From Oscillospiraceae bacterium (lineage in GTDB: Bacteria; Bacillota; Clostridia; Saccharofermentanales; Fastidiosipilaceae): 29,079 bases of DNA. Below are positions 6,701-15,481 of this stretch, piece by piece. The notes under the pieces are model-generated. The model ran no database searches, was not told the origin of the DNA, and saw nothing but the letters and a program-made list of their open reading frames with translations. How positions within the stretch are numbered: position 1 is the stretch's first letter; the number at the start of each line of letters is the position of its first letter. The stretch spans positions 1 to 29,079 of the forward strand of contig JASBZA010000017.1 in the NCBI GenBank assembly GCA_029983685.1, given 5' to 3'. The position numbers were made by a program, and so were the translations under genes.

Positions 6701-8146
6701 ATGGACCTCTTTGATGTCGTCATAATCGGTGCCGGACCGGCCGGTTCGGACTTAGGTTTGGGCTTGGCTCAGGCGGGGCAAAGGGTTGCCCTGGTCGAAA
6801 AGGATTTGCCGGGCGGTACTTGTCTTAATCGGGGCTGTATCCCGACCAAGGCGCTTTTGCATTTGGCCGAAGTCCAAGAAAATCTGGAAAGTCTTTTAAA
6901 GGAAGACCTCAGTCAAGACAGCACCGTTTTAGAACAAAGAAGTCTCATGGCCGGCGAAAAAGCACTATCTTTTCGCGACAAGGTTGTGGGTACACAAAGG
7001 CAAGGTCTGGAAGCTCAACTCAAACGCACTAAAAACCTGTCCTTGTTTCGAAATCAAGGTCGAATTATCGGGTCGCATGAGGTCAGGCTGGAAGAGTCGG
7101 GGCAGCTTCTTACGGGAGACGCAATTGTCATTGCTGCAGGATCCGTGCCGTCTTGGCCGCCCATACCGGGAGCGGATGAGGACGGGGTCTATACGTCCGA
7201 CGCCTTCTTAGATGAGCGGGCAGACTGTAAAGTGTGGGACTTTTCCAAAATTACCATCATCGGCGGAGGCGTTATCGGGGCCGAGATGGCGGATTACTTT
7301 CACAGCATAGGTAAGGACGTGCTGATTTTGGAAGCTTTAGATTCTTTAGTACCGAACTTGGATAAGGCTTTAGGTCAAGGTTTAAGCCGAGCCTTCAAGA
7401 AAAAAGGTATTAAAGTAGAAGCCGGTGCCCGGGTAGAAGAAATTCTGAAGAGAAGTACAGGCGGACTTGGCGTAGCCTATAGGTTCTCTAAGTCAGATGA
7501 AGCTTTTCTTGCCGAATCGGATATTGTCCTTATGGCTACCGGCAGAAGAGCGAATACGGCAGAGTTGCTAGATGAGACGGTCGGGGTCGAAACGGATCGA
7601 GGCAAGATTGTAACAGATTGTTTTTTTAGGTCCACGGTACCATCCATCTATGCCATAGGAGATAGCCGATTAGGTTCTATGCTCCTGGCCCACGAAGCAT
7701 CCTTAGATGCTAAGCGTTTGACGAAAATTTTGCTTAGTGAAGACGATACGGCTTTGCCAAAAGCACCCGTCGTGCCTTCTTGTGTTTATACGACACCGGA
7801 ATTGGCTCAAGTAGGTCTTACAGAAGAGATGTGTAAGACAGCGAAAATAGCCTATTACACGGCCAAAGCGACCACGACAGCCAATGCCCGAAACCTTATT
7901 CTGGGTGGAGAAAGAGGCTTTATCAACCTGGTCTGCGATCCGGAACGACAAGTCCTCCTGGGAGCACAGCTCATGGGGCCTCGGGCGACCGATATGGTGG
8001 ACACGCTGGCCTTGGCGATAAATGAAGAAATTCGTCTGGACCGACTGGATGCCCAATGCCACGCCCACCCGAGTTTTAGTGAAAGCTTAGGTATGGCCGT
8101 CCGGGCAGCTATTGAAAAAATAAAGGTCCAGACCACCGGGGTCTAG
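6701..8146 (+). CDS. lpdA: Dihydrolipoyl dehydrogenase (L protein)
   Basis: This FAD enzyme reoxidises dihydrolipoyl groups with NAD+. The 481 residues start with the FAD loop VVIIGAGPAGSDLG, followed by the redox disulfide in GGTCLNRGCIPTK (Cys41 and Cys46). The NAD-binding loop is IIGGGVIGAEMADYF, near residues 187-201. SIYAIGD is the second FAD contact. The active-site His is in HAHPSFSES near the C-terminus. No lipoyl domain is attached. AAGGAGAGG precedes the ATG. No pyruvate dehydrogenase genes are nearby; the only lipoyl enzyme in the window is the glycine cleavage system at 19414-23772. It is therefore the likely L protein for that complex, though this is an inference. A strong terminator just upstream leaves little room for a promoter of its own. 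Confidence 0.93.
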   Translation: MDLFDVVIIGAGPAGSDLGLGLAQAGQRVALVEKDLPGGTCLNRGCIPTKALLHLAEVQENLESLLKEDLSQDSTVLEQRSLMAGEKALSFRDKVVGTQRQGLEAQLKRTKNLSLFRNQGRIIGSHEVRLEESGQLLTGDAIVIAAGSVPSWPPIPGADEDGVYTSDAFLDERADCKVWDFSKITIIGGGVIGAEMADYFHSIGKDVLILEALDSLVPNLDKALGQGLSRAFKKKGIKVEAGARVEEILKRSTGGLGVAYRFSKSDEAFLAESDIVLMATGRRANTAELLDETVGVETDRGKIVTDCFFRSTVPSIYAIGDSRLGSMLLAHEASLDAKRLTKILLSEDDTALPKAPVVPSCVYTTPELAQVGLTEEMCKTAKIAYYTAKATTTANARNLILGGERGFINLVCDPERQVLLGAQLMGPRATDMVDTLALAINEEIRLDRLDAQCHAHPSFSESLGMAVRAAIEKIKVQTTGV

Positions 8147-8159
8147 ACATTCTTATGTT

Positions 8160-9347
8160 TTAAATCTGACTGAGGCCTTCTTGTATGGCCTCTTCTTTTA
8201 CGGCACGGGCAACAGCTTCCGAAACGGTTTTGTCAAAAGCATGGGGAATGATATTTTCAGTGGTTAAATCTTCGGGCTCAATGAGGTCGGCTATGGCCAA
8301 AGCGGCTCTTAGTTTCATCTTGTCGGTGATGGCTTTGGCCCGGCAATCCAGGGCGCCGCGAAAAAGTCCGGGGAAGACCAGTACATTGTTAATCTGGTTA
8401 GGAAAGTCGGACCTGCCTGTGGCAACAATCTTTGCCCCGCCGGCCTTGGCTTCGTCCGGCATGATTTCCGGAGTGGGATTGGCGCAGGCGAAGACGATAG
8501 CGTCTTGGTTCATCCGAGAGATATGGTCCTTATTTAATAAGCCCGGAGCCGATACGCCGATGAAGACGTCAGCACCTACCAGGGCTTCTTGGAGGCTGCC
8601 TTTGAATTTATTGCCGTTGGTCAGCGAAGCGATTTGAGCCCGGCCGGGGTCCAGGCCTTCTTTTCCATCATAGAGAGCACCCGACCTATTGGTGAGGATG
8701 ATTTTGGCCGGATCATAGCCTGCGGCCATAAGAAGCTTGGCGATGGCGACTCCGGCAGCGCCTGCACCGGAGATGACAATCCTGACGTCTTCTTTGGCTT
8801 TAGAAACTAATTTCAGACTGTTATGAAGGGCGGCCAAGGTCACAATGGCTGTTCCGTGCTGGTCGTCGTGGAAAATGGGGATAGAAAGGCTTTCTTTTAG
8901 TTTCTCTTCGACTTCGAAACAGCGGGGAGCAGCAATATCCTCCAGATTGATACCGCCGAAGCTGGGGGCAATCAACTGAATGGTGCGGACAATGTCATCG
9001 ACGTCTTGCGAGGCGATACATAAGGGGAAGGCGTCCACATCAGCATAGGCCTTAAAAAGGGCACATTTTCCTTCCATAACCGGCATACCGGCTTCGGGAC
9101 CGATATTGCCCAGGCCCAAAACCGCCGACCCGTCGGTTACGACCAGGACCAGGTTGGACCTGCGGGTTAAATCAAAAGACTTATCCGGGTCCTCTTGTAT
9201 AGCCAAACAGGGGGCCGCTACGCCCGGTGTATAAGCTATAGCCAATTCTTCGGCATTGCTGACGCTAACTCTGGCATTGACTTCAATCTTGCCGTGCCAT
9301 TCTTCGTGCTTTTTAATCGCTTCTTTTTGAAACTCGTTAAATTCCAT
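8160..9347 (-). CDS. Malic enzyme (malate dehydrogenase, oxaloacetate-decarboxylating)
   Basis: The product oxidatively decarboxylates malate to pyruvate and CO2 with NAD(P)+. At 395 residues it is the short bacterial form without an added phosphotransacetylase domain. AYTPGVA (Tyr39 is the likely catalytic acid), MPVMEGKCALFK (catalytic Lys near 94), FGGINLEDIAAPRCFEVE, FHDDQHGTA and the nucleotide loop ISGAGAAGVAIAKLL near residue 192 are all in order. Cofactor preference cannot be read safely. It is the last gene of an aspA-fumC-malic enzyme run (19-base gap to fumC), with GAAAGG before the ATG. It converges with lpdA, the two stops being 13 bases apart with no strong terminator between. 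Confidence 0.93.
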   Translation of the reverse strand: MEFNEFQKEAIKKHEEWHGKIEVNARVSVSNAEELAIAYTPGVAAPCLAIQEDPDKSFDLTRRSNLVLVVTDGSAVLGLGNIGPEAGMPVMEGKCALFKAYADVDAFPLCIASQDVDDIVRTIQLIAPSFGGINLEDIAAPRCFEVEEKLKESLSIPIFHDDQHGTAIVTLAALHNSLKLVSKAKEDVRIVISGAGAAGVAIAKLLMAAGYDPAKIILTNRSGALYDGKEGLDPGRAQIASLTNGNKFKGSLQEALVGADVFIGVSAPGLLNKDHISRMNQDAIVFACANPTPEIMPDEAKAGGAKIVATGRSDFPNQINNVLVFPGLFRGALDCRAKAITDKMKLRAALAIADLIEPEDLTTENIIPHAFDKTVSEAVARAVKEEAIQEGLSQI

Positions 9348-9366
9348 AACTGTGCCTTTCTTTGTT

Positions 9367-10728
9367 TTATACCATGTGAGACGGGTCCAGAAGTTGGTCG
9401 ATTTCTTCGGGGCTTAAGTCCAATTCTCTCAGTGCAATGGTTCTGACGGTTTTATTTTCTTTATAAGCGGCCTGGGCAATCTTGGCCGCTTTTTCGTAGC
9501 CGATTTTAGGGCTCAAAGCTGTGACCGGCATAAGTGAATTTTCCAAGTTTTCCTCTATTTTCTTGATATTGGCCTTAATCCCTCGGACCAGGCGTGTGTC
9601 AAAAGTTTCCATGGATTGAGCCAAAAGATAAGTACTTTGTAAGAACAGGTAAATGACCATGGGAGAATAGACGTTGAGCTGGAATTGGCCCATGGCAGAG
9701 GCAAAACTGATAGAGGATTGATGGCCTATGACCAGGGCGCAAATCATGGTGGCCTGCTCCGTCTGAGTAGGGTTGACCTTGCCCGGCATGATGGAAGAGC
9801 CCGGCTCGTTGGCCGGAATGGTAATTTCGCCAATGCCTGCCCGAGGCCCCATGCTGAGCAGACGAACATCGTTAGCAATCTTATGATAATTCGAGGCCAA
9901 AACTTCCAGACCGGAATGGGCGAAATGAAGGGCGTCCTTAGAACTTAAAGCTTGAAATTTGTTAGAGGCACTTTTATAAGAGTAGCCGTCGCGATTCAGA
10001 ACTTGGCAGACCCGGTCACCGAAATCTTCAGTCGTATTGAGTCCCGTTCCTACAGCCGTGCCCCCCACGGCCAAATTTTCCAAGTAGGAAACGGCTTCTT
10101 CTAACATGGAGCGGTTCGTTTTAAGCATGGAGGCCCAGGCGCTGATTTCCTGGCCCAAAGTCAGAGGCGTAGCATCCTGGAGGTGGGTTCGCCCTACTTT
10201 AATAATATTCCGGTTGGCCTTGCTTAAATCCTCCAAATCTCCAATCAATTGATCTAAAGCGGGAAAGAGTTTTTTCTCAACGGCTTCTAAGGCTGCCATA
10301 TGGCAGGCTGACATAAAAATATCGTTGGAACTTTGGCCCATGTTGACGTGGTCGTTGGGATGGACAGAGAGGTCGGGCTTTATCTTGGATGCTAAGTGGG
10401 TGATGACTTCATTTGTGTTCATGTTGCTTTGTGTTCCCGATCCGGTTTGCCAGACATGGAGAGGGAAAGCTTCATCATAGGCGCCGGACAAAATCAGGTC
10501 GGTGGCTTCTTCGATGACTTGAGCTCTTTCGGCCTCTAACTTCCCGAGTTCCATGTTTACGTGAGCGGCAGCCTTTTTTAGTCTAACTAAAGCATAGACC
10601 ACATCCAAGGGCATCTTTTCTTGTCCGATAGAGAAATTCTGTCGACTGCGTTCAGTCTGCGGCCCCCATAAGGCGCCTTCCGGGATTTCCACAGGTCCTA
10701 AGCTGTCATATTCAATTCGATTGGGCAT
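9367..10728 (-). CDS. fumC: Class II fumarate hydratase
   Basis: This enzyme interconverts fumarate and malate without an iron-sulfur cluster, as a homotetramer. The 453 residues begin RIEYDSLGPVEIPEGALWG and carry GSGTQSNMNTNEV, NDHVNMGQSSND, KVGRTHLQDATPLTLGQE and the fumarase/aspartase signature GSSIMPGKVNPTQTEQ. GSGTQ with TQTEQ separates fumarase from the aspartase next door. AGAAGG precedes the ATG. It lies 21 bases after aspA and 19 before malic enzyme, so it sits in the middle of an aspartate-to-pyruvate operon. Confidence 0.95.
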   Translation of the reverse strand: MPNRIEYDSLGPVEIPEGALWGPQTERSRQNFSIGQEKMPLDVVYALVRLKKAAAHVNMELGKLEAERAQVIEEATDLILSGAYDEAFPLHVWQTGSGTQSNMNTNEVITHLASKIKPDLSVHPNDHVNMGQSSNDIFMSACHMAALEAVEKKLFPALDQLIGDLEDLSKANRNIIKVGRTHLQDATPLTLGQEISAWASMLKTNRSMLEEAVSYLENLAVGGTAVGTGLNTTEDFGDRVCQVLNRDGYSYKSASNKFQALSSKDALHFAHSGLEVLASNYHKIANDVRLLSMGPRAGIGEITIPANEPGSSIMPGKVNPTQTEQATMICALVIGHQSSISFASAMGQFQLNVYSPMVIYLFLQSTYLLAQSMETFDTRLVRGIKANIKKIEENLENSLMPVTALSPKIGYEKAAKIAQAAYKENKTVRTIALRELDLSPEEIDQLLDPSHMV

Positions 10729-10749
10729 ATGTATACCTTCTTCCTTCTA

Positions 10750-12132
10750 TTAGGTGTAGAGGGCGGGATCGGCTATCTCGTCTAATTGAGATTCGGTCAG
10801 GATACCGCGTTCTAAAATAATCTTTCGCATGGGGACTTTTCGGGAGATGGATTCTTTGGCCAATTCGGCCGTCACCTGATAGCCCAATACCGGGGCCAAA
10901 GCCGTTGCCAAGTAGGTCGAGTGGTCCAGGTTGTGTTTCATGACATCCGGATTCACCGTAATGCCGGCTACACACTGGTCGGCAAAAATCATGAGTATAT
11001 TCTTCATCGTATCGATGGACTCGAAAAGCTTGTAAAACAAAACCGGTTCGAAAGCATTTAACTCCAGCTGGCCGTTGGATGCGGCCATGGTAATAGTGAC
11101 ATCGTTGCCGATGACGTTGAAGCAGACTTGGTTGACCGCTTCGGGGATAACAGGATTGACCTTGCCGGGCATGATGGAAGAGCCGTTTTGCACGGGTGGC
11201 AGATTAATCTCGTTAAGCCCTGCTCCCGGGCCGGAGGACAGGAGTCTTAAGTCATTGGCGAATTTATTAAGTGTGACACTAATGCTTTTTAACGCTCCGG
11301 AGATTTCGATAAAGTCGTCTAAGTTCTGTGTGGCATCGATGAGGTCCGAGGCCGGTTTTAAGGGTATGCCGCAAACCCTTGAAAGTTCGTCCACCACAAT
11401 CTCCCTATAGGCCAAAGGCGCATTAATACCGGTTCCTATAGCCGTACCGCCTAAGTTTACAATTTGTAAGGCGTGCATGGCTTGGCGGACTTTAGCGATA
11501 TCTCTGTTCAAGGCTGAGGCTACGGCACCGAAGCTTTGGCCTAATCGGATAGGAACAGCATCCTGAAGCTGGGTTCGACCAATTTTAAAAACCGGATAAA
11601 ATTCTTCGGCTTTGGCCTCAATAGTATCAATTAAATATTTCAAAGCCTGAAGCATGGGTTCGATGAGTTCTAAGGTGGTCAGCCGGCCGGCTGTGGGGAA
11701 GACATCGTTAGTAGACTGGGAACGGTTCACATGGTCATTGGGATGGACAATGGAATAGTCGCCCTTCACGCCGCCCATGAGCTCGATGGCCCGGTTGGCA
11801 ATGACTTCGTTGGCGTTCATGTTGGCCGAGGTTCCAGCACCGCCCTGGATGGCATCAACAATAAATTCGGAATAATAGTAACCGTTAATTATTTCATCAC
11901 AGGCCGCTATAATCTTCCTGGCAATCTCGGCATCCAGCTCGCCGATTTTGGCATTGGCAAAAGCGGCAGCTTTCTTAATCCTGGCCAAATTAATAACCAA
12001 GTTCTTATGGATTTTCTTCTCTGTTATGGGAAAGTTCATGGATGCCCTGAGGGACTGGACGCCGTAGTAGGCATTCTTAGGAACCGATAATTCACCAATT
12101 GAATCGGACTCAAATCGAATTTCACCCGCCAT
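10750..12132 (-). CDS. aspA: Aspartate ammonia-lyase
   Basis: The enzyme converts L-aspartate to fumarate and ammonia. The 460 residues contain QGGAGTSANMNANEVIANRA, HPNDHVNRSQSTNDVFPTA, KIGRTQLQDAVPIRLGQ and GSSIMPGKVNPVIPEAVNQ. GAGTS and PEAVNQ are aspartase-type rather than fumarase-type. AAGGAGC lies just before the ATG. It is the first gene of the aspA-fumC-malic enzyme run. Its promoter must be in the 12133-12200 region, where no clear -35/-10 pair was found. The product feeds directly into FumC. Confidence 0.95.
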   Translation of the reverse strand: MAGEIRFESDSIGELSVPKNAYYGVQSLRASMNFPITEKKIHKNLVINLARIKKAAAFANAKIGELDAEIARKIIAACDEIINGYYYSEFIVDAIQGGAGTSANMNANEVIANRAIELMGGVKGDYSIVHPNDHVNRSQSTNDVFPTAGRLTTLELIEPMLQALKYLIDTIEAKAEEFYPVFKIGRTQLQDAVPIRLGQSFGAVASALNRDIAKVRQAMHALQIVNLGGTAIGTGINAPLAYREIVVDELSRVCGIPLKPASDLIDATQNLDDFIEISGALKSISVTLNKFANDLRLLSSGPGAGLNEINLPPVQNGSSIMPGKVNPVIPEAVNQVCFNVIGNDVTITMAASNGQLELNAFEPVLFYKLFESIDTMKNILMIFADQCVAGITVNPDVMKHNLDHSTYLATALAPVLGYQVTAELAKESISRKVPMRKIILERGILTESQLDEIADPALYT

Positions 12133-12363
12133 TTTTGCTCCTTAGTAATCTCTTATAAGCCCGCCGGGGCAATAGGAAAAGAATCATATGTATTTGTTTA
12201 TGATATTAACATATTGGCAGATGCTTTGCGCAAAACAGACGAGGGAATGGGCCCCAATAAGCAAAGATTTGGGCGAAAAACAACTTCTTCATAAGTTGAA
12301 TTGGATAAGCTCAGATAAATGGATAAACTTAAGGACGCTATTAGGGTTTAAAGGAGAAAAAAT
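12133..12363. other. Intergenic region between aspA and the ABC importer operon
   Basis: This is where composition shifts from the moderate-GC aspA side to AT-rich importer DNA. It holds the aspA ribosome site (minus strand) and the AAAGGAG site at the right end (plus strand). One plus-strand frame stays open through YVFVYDINILADALRKTDEG and closes at a TAA about 80 bases later. It resembles ordinary protein sequence but I do not recognise it; it could be another gene remnant. Promoters for both directions should be here, but none is convincing. Confidence 0.4.
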
Positions 12364-12438
12364 ATGCGTGATTTTTTAGTTGGAGTGTGTTGTGGTTCTA
12401 CGGAAGATGCCCTCCAAACGCCGTCAATTCGGCTCTAA
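12364..12438 (+). pseudogene. Probable 5' remnant of a CutC-family gene
   Basis: An ATG at 12364 with a good AAAGGAG ribosome site opens MRDFLVGVCCGSTEDALQ, which resembles the N-terminus of CutC-family proteins. The frame then runs into unrelated residues and a TAA at 12436-12438. Only about 18 residues of a roughly 200-residue family remain. The break near 12415-12420 coincides with the point where M81-like sequence begins in another frame, as expected of a deletion junction. The family call rests on a short stretch recalled from memory. Confidence 0.45.
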
Positions 12439-12733
12439 TAGCTACTTTGAGAACGCCGGTGTAAAGGCCTTTAGCGACTACGACATTATCGTGGTCAAGA
12501 TGGGCTATTTAGAGCCGGATTTAAGCCAAGCTCAAAAGGGCTGGGTCATGGCTCTGCCCCCAGGTGCTGTGGACCAAAATCTGACAGAATTGCCCTACAA
12601 GAAGAGAAGAAGGCCGCTCTATCCTTTCGAGGGGGCGGACTTTGACCCTCAATTAAGCGTTCAAACTAAGACCTATAAATTAGATGGTGAAATAAGAGTA
12701 AAGCAAGGACGGAATCCTACGAGCGATTTATGA
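12405..12733 (+). pseudogene. 3' remnant of an M81-family (MlrC-like) metallopeptidase gene
   Basis: About 110 residues are readable. DYDIIVVKMGYLEPDL, followed by ALPPGAVDQNLTELPYKKRRRPLYPFE, matches the C-terminal domain of M81/MlrC-like proteins (pattern VVK-GY, then PG..D, then LPY..RRP.YP). Whole family members are near 480 residues, so the catalytic N-terminal three quarters are missing. No start codon with a ribosome site opens this frame; the frame overlaps the CutC-like fragment upstream and the kinase-like fragment downstream. It is not expected to make a working enzyme. Confidence 0.65.
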
Positions 12734-13043
12734 CTCTTTGGCCGAGAAATATAAAGAATTAGTCCGACAAGTTGAGCCTATTATAAAAAAAATATACAAT
12801 AGTATTTATATTATAGGCGGTGATTCTCAGAATACACTTATGAATCAGCTGACTGCCGAAGCTTTGGGCATGACAGCTTATGCAGGACCGATAGAAGCAA
12901 CTGTTATAGGTAACATCATGGTGCAGGATATAGCCTGTAGGGAAGTCGCTTCACTTGAAGAAGCCAGGAGGATTGTGGCGAAGACGGAGGACTGTTATTC
13001 ATGGGAAGATGGAGTAAAAAGACTGCAGTTACGACTAATTTGA
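12702..13043 (+). pseudogene. 3' remnant of a rhamnulokinase-like FGGY sugar kinase gene
   Basis: Read from 12702, the frame gives AIYDSLAEKYKELVRQ, then YIIGGDSQNTLMNQLTAEA, then AGPIEATVIGNIMVQ and VASLEEARRIV. These are the C-terminal ATP-side motifs of rhamnulokinase and related FGGY kinases (family pattern GGGSQN..LNQ.TAD, GP.EATA.GN). The family is near 480 residues and only about 113 remain; the N-terminal sugar-binding domain is absent. A TAA at 12699-12701 closes the frame upstream. The last residues (KTEDCYSWEDGV) also depart from the usual ending. The next gene starts inside the fragment, and its GGAGG ribosome site (12986-12990) lies within it. Confidence 0.72.
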
Positions 13044-14584
13044 CGGCCATACTATTAGCCTTAACAACAACTGTTTCCTGTAGAAATGCAGATACGGAAG
13101 CTTCTTATTATGAGAGTCTCCAAAGTGAGCTTGCAAAAAGCAGTCAAGAAATGTCAGAGATTTCCTTTACTGAAGAGAAGCCGACTACTGTAAATTCAGT
13201 TCCCATTACAGAAAAAAGTTTGACCAATGTAACTTCAGTTTCCAGTCAAGCTAGTCTCCGCACAAAAGATAAAAATACATTGACCATTACTCTATGGGAT
13301 GTAGCAAATCTCAATTCCAATGTAATGGATTCCCGTATAGAGAACTTTAAAGAAAAGTATCCTGATTTAGAAGTTGAACTTCAGGTACATAATGATAAAT
13401 ATTATATAGAGAATTTTCCTGTACTCTTGATGGCTGAGGATTTAGGTGATCTTGTTATGCTTCCCCCTAATGTAAAGCGGGGGGCGTTTAGCTCTAAATA
13501 TTTCCTTAATCTTTCAGACTTTATTGAAAAAGATTCTTCTTTTGATCCAAACGAATATTTTATGAATATTTTAACCTACTCACCCTTTGAGGACGGTCTT
13601 TATGCTCTAACAACGAATTTCGCCTTTGATGGCATATTCATGTTTAGAAATGATATTGCCGCAACGGACAATCAGGAGTTGACTTACAATGATTTGGTGA
13701 ATATCTATTTAGATAGCAAAACTAGCATAGGGGAAAACACATATTTTGAGGATAATTTTAATCATGTTGATATACTTAGCTACAACTTCGATAATTTGAT
13801 TAATTTTAAAGATAAAACGTCCAATTTTACAAATCCGGATTTTATGGATTTCCTTGAACAATCTAAGCAAAATATTCCTATTAATTCTTACTCAGTTCTT
13901 TATTCGGAAGATGGGGTAAGACTGCATATACCTGTTGAAGCTTATCCGTTTTTATCCAAAATAACTAAAGATAAGCCGGATTCTATGTTTTATGCGAATC
14001 CTGTAAATCCATCTTTAGCATTTTTGCCTCTGGAGGGTAGAGCCTATAACTATCCTCAGCAAATTAGATCCGGAGGAGGACATTATTTATTTAAGAGTCT
14101 TACGCAATATGCTATAAATAAAAACACTGAAAAAGAGCAATATGCTTGGGAATTTTTAAAGTGTTTAATTGATCAGGTGGATATAGATGATTCCGATATG
14201 AGCACTTTTATGGAAAGCAAAATTGCCTGGATTCGCTTAACTGATTTCATAGGGTTGGGCTATCCGGTGAATAAAACGATGTTTGATAAATTTATTACCT
14301 GTAAATGTGCCTATGAGTATTATGACTACTTAGAGAACAACTTTAAGTATTTTAACCGAGACCTTACGATGGACTTTGAAACATACACCTCACAGGTGAA
14401 AGCCTTTATGAATGAGGCAACTTCCAAAATGAATTTAAATATGTGGGAATATAATGATGTATATTATCCGGGCCAAAAGAACATGATTTGGGATGATTTA
14501 TATTTATATCTTACGGATAAACAGAGCCTGGAAAGCACTTTAAGAAATATTGATAATAGGGTTAATATTTGGCTATCTGAGTAG
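13001..14584 (+). CDS. Carbohydrate ABC importer solute-binding lipoprotein
   Basis: This 527-residue lipoprotein should capture a sugar or oligosaccharide at the cell surface and pass it to the two permeases that follow. The signal peptide is basic (MGRWSKK), then hydrophobic (LTAILLALTTT), then a lipobox VSC with Cys27 as lipid attachment site. A Ser/Thr-rich linker to about residue 90 comes next, then LTITLWDVANLNSNVMDSRIENFKEKYPDLEVEL, the usual CUT1 binding-protein opening. The C-terminus NRVNIWLSE is also typical. The start is supported by GGAGG ten bases upstream. The gene begins inside the decayed kinase fragment. The sugar cannot be named; the kinase remnant only hints at a deoxysugar link. 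Confidence 0.88.
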   Translation: MGRWSKKTAVTTNLTAILLALTTTVSCRNADTEASYYESLQSELAKSSQEMSEISFTEEKPTTVNSVPITEKSLTNVTSVSSQASLRTKDKNTLTITLWDVANLNSNVMDSRIENFKEKYPDLEVELQVHNDKYYIENFPVLLMAEDLGDLVMLPPNVKRGAFSSKYFLNLSDFIEKDSSFDPNEYFMNILTYSPFEDGLYALTTNFAFDGIFMFRNDIAATDNQELTYNDLVNIYLDSKTSIGENTYFEDNFNHVDILSYNFDNLINFKDKTSNFTNPDFMDFLEQSKQNIPINSYSVLYSEDGVRLHIPVEAYPFLSKITKDKPDSMFYANPVNPSLAFLPLEGRAYNYPQQIRSGGGHYLFKSLTQYAINKNTEKEQYAWEFLKCLIDQVDIDDSDMSTFMESKIAWIRLTDFIGLGYPVNKTMFDKFITCKCAYEYYDYLENNFKYFNRDLTMDFETYTSQVKAFMNEATSKMNLNMWEYNDVYYPGQKNMIWDDLYLYLTDKQSLESTLRNIDNRVNIWLSE

Positions 14585-14590
14585 AGAAGA

Positions 14591-15481
14591 ATGCGTTGGA
14601 AAATGGGAAGCAAAAAAACATCAAACAGCTCTAATAATAGGATTTTCTTTTGTTTCCTGCTGCCGGGTTTATTGGGTCTTCTACTTTGGTATTTTATTCC
14701 CTATGTGCTATCTGTTATTTATTCCTTTACTGATACTTCGGGTGAATTTTCCGGGCTGACAAACTATGAAGCGGTCGTGAAGAGTACCTCTTTTAGAACT
14801 GCGGTAGAAAATACGGTGGCCTTTATGCTCTTATCGGTAAGTTTAAACCTGTTGATTCCGATGGGCTTAGCCTTGCTGTACCGACAAAGCCAAAAGCATA
14901 GTTTTCTATTGTTAGCTTTTCTTTTGCCCTTAGTTATACCTTCCGGTGCGGTGGTCTATTTCTGGCGCATTATATTCAGTGATTTTGGAGTAATCAATAA
15001 ACTTCTATATAGCGCTAAGCTCGAGACCATACACTTTTTCGCAGAGAAGAGCGTTTTGTGGGTTGTTTTGCTCATATTTCTCATGAAGAACGTGGGCTTT
15101 AATATGGTTTTGTTCGTGACGGCCTTAGGCCAAATTCCGCATGAAATTTATGAACTGGCCGAGGTAGAAGGTGGAAGTCGCTTTTTCATATTTAGGAAAG
15201 TAACATTGGTTTATCTCTTACCTACTATTTTTGTTGGTCTACTCATGTCTATCATTAATTCCTTTAAAAGCTTTCGAGAGATATACCTTCTTTTCGGATC
15301 GTATCCTTCCCCCCGAGTTTACATGTTGCAACATTATATAAACAATCTCTTTGCTGCCGCCGATTTACAGAAACTTTCCGCAGTATCTATTCTTATTTCT
15401 GTATGCGTTGTTACCCTGATTTCGTTCCTGTACATTATTCAGCAGAATAAATATTCTGCCGGGAAAGTAGGTAGCAAATGA
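14591..15481 (+). CDS. Carbohydrate ABC importer permease (MalF/UgpA type)
   Basis: This 296-residue inner membrane component has six probable membrane helices. The coupling EAA loop reads ELAEVEGGSRFFIFRKVTLVYL, near residues 190-212, and would dock on the ATPase encoded at 17007. The N-terminus IFFCFLLPGLLGLLLWYFIPYVLSVIYSF is typical of the first permease of CUT1 importers. Two ATGs (14591 and 14603) are possible because the ribosome site is weak (AGAGAAGA directly before the first). The stop overlaps the next gene by four bases, indicating coupled translation. Confidence 0.9.
   Translation: MRWKMGSKKTSNSSNNRIFFCFLLPGLLGLLLWYFIPYVLSVIYSFTDTSGEFSGLTNYEAVVKSTSFRTAVENTVAFMLLSVSLNLLIPMGLALLYRQSQKHSFLLLAFLLPLVIPSGAVVYFWRIIFSDFGVINKLLYSAKLETIHFFAEKSVLWVVLLIFLMKNVGFNMVLFVTALGQIPHEIYELAEVEGGSRFFIFRKVTLVYLLPTIFVGLLMSIINSFKSFREIYLLFGSYPSPRVYMLQHYINNLFAAADLQKLSAVSILISVCVVTLISFLYIIQQNKYSAGKVGSK

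Noticed and set aside
8130..8143. Small hairpin AGACC/GGTCT at the end of lpd as a terminator
   Set aside because: The stem has only five pairs, lies over the stop codon, and is not followed by a T-run.
12188..12379. 63-residue plus-strand reading frame as a gene
   Set aside because: It has no ribosome site, an unconvincing tryptophan-rich translation, and overlaps the ribosome site and start of the CutC-like fragment.
12364..13043. Insertion sequence as the cause of the broken genes
   Set aside because: No transposase fragment, terminal inverted repeats or target duplication is visible at the junctions; deletion is simpler.
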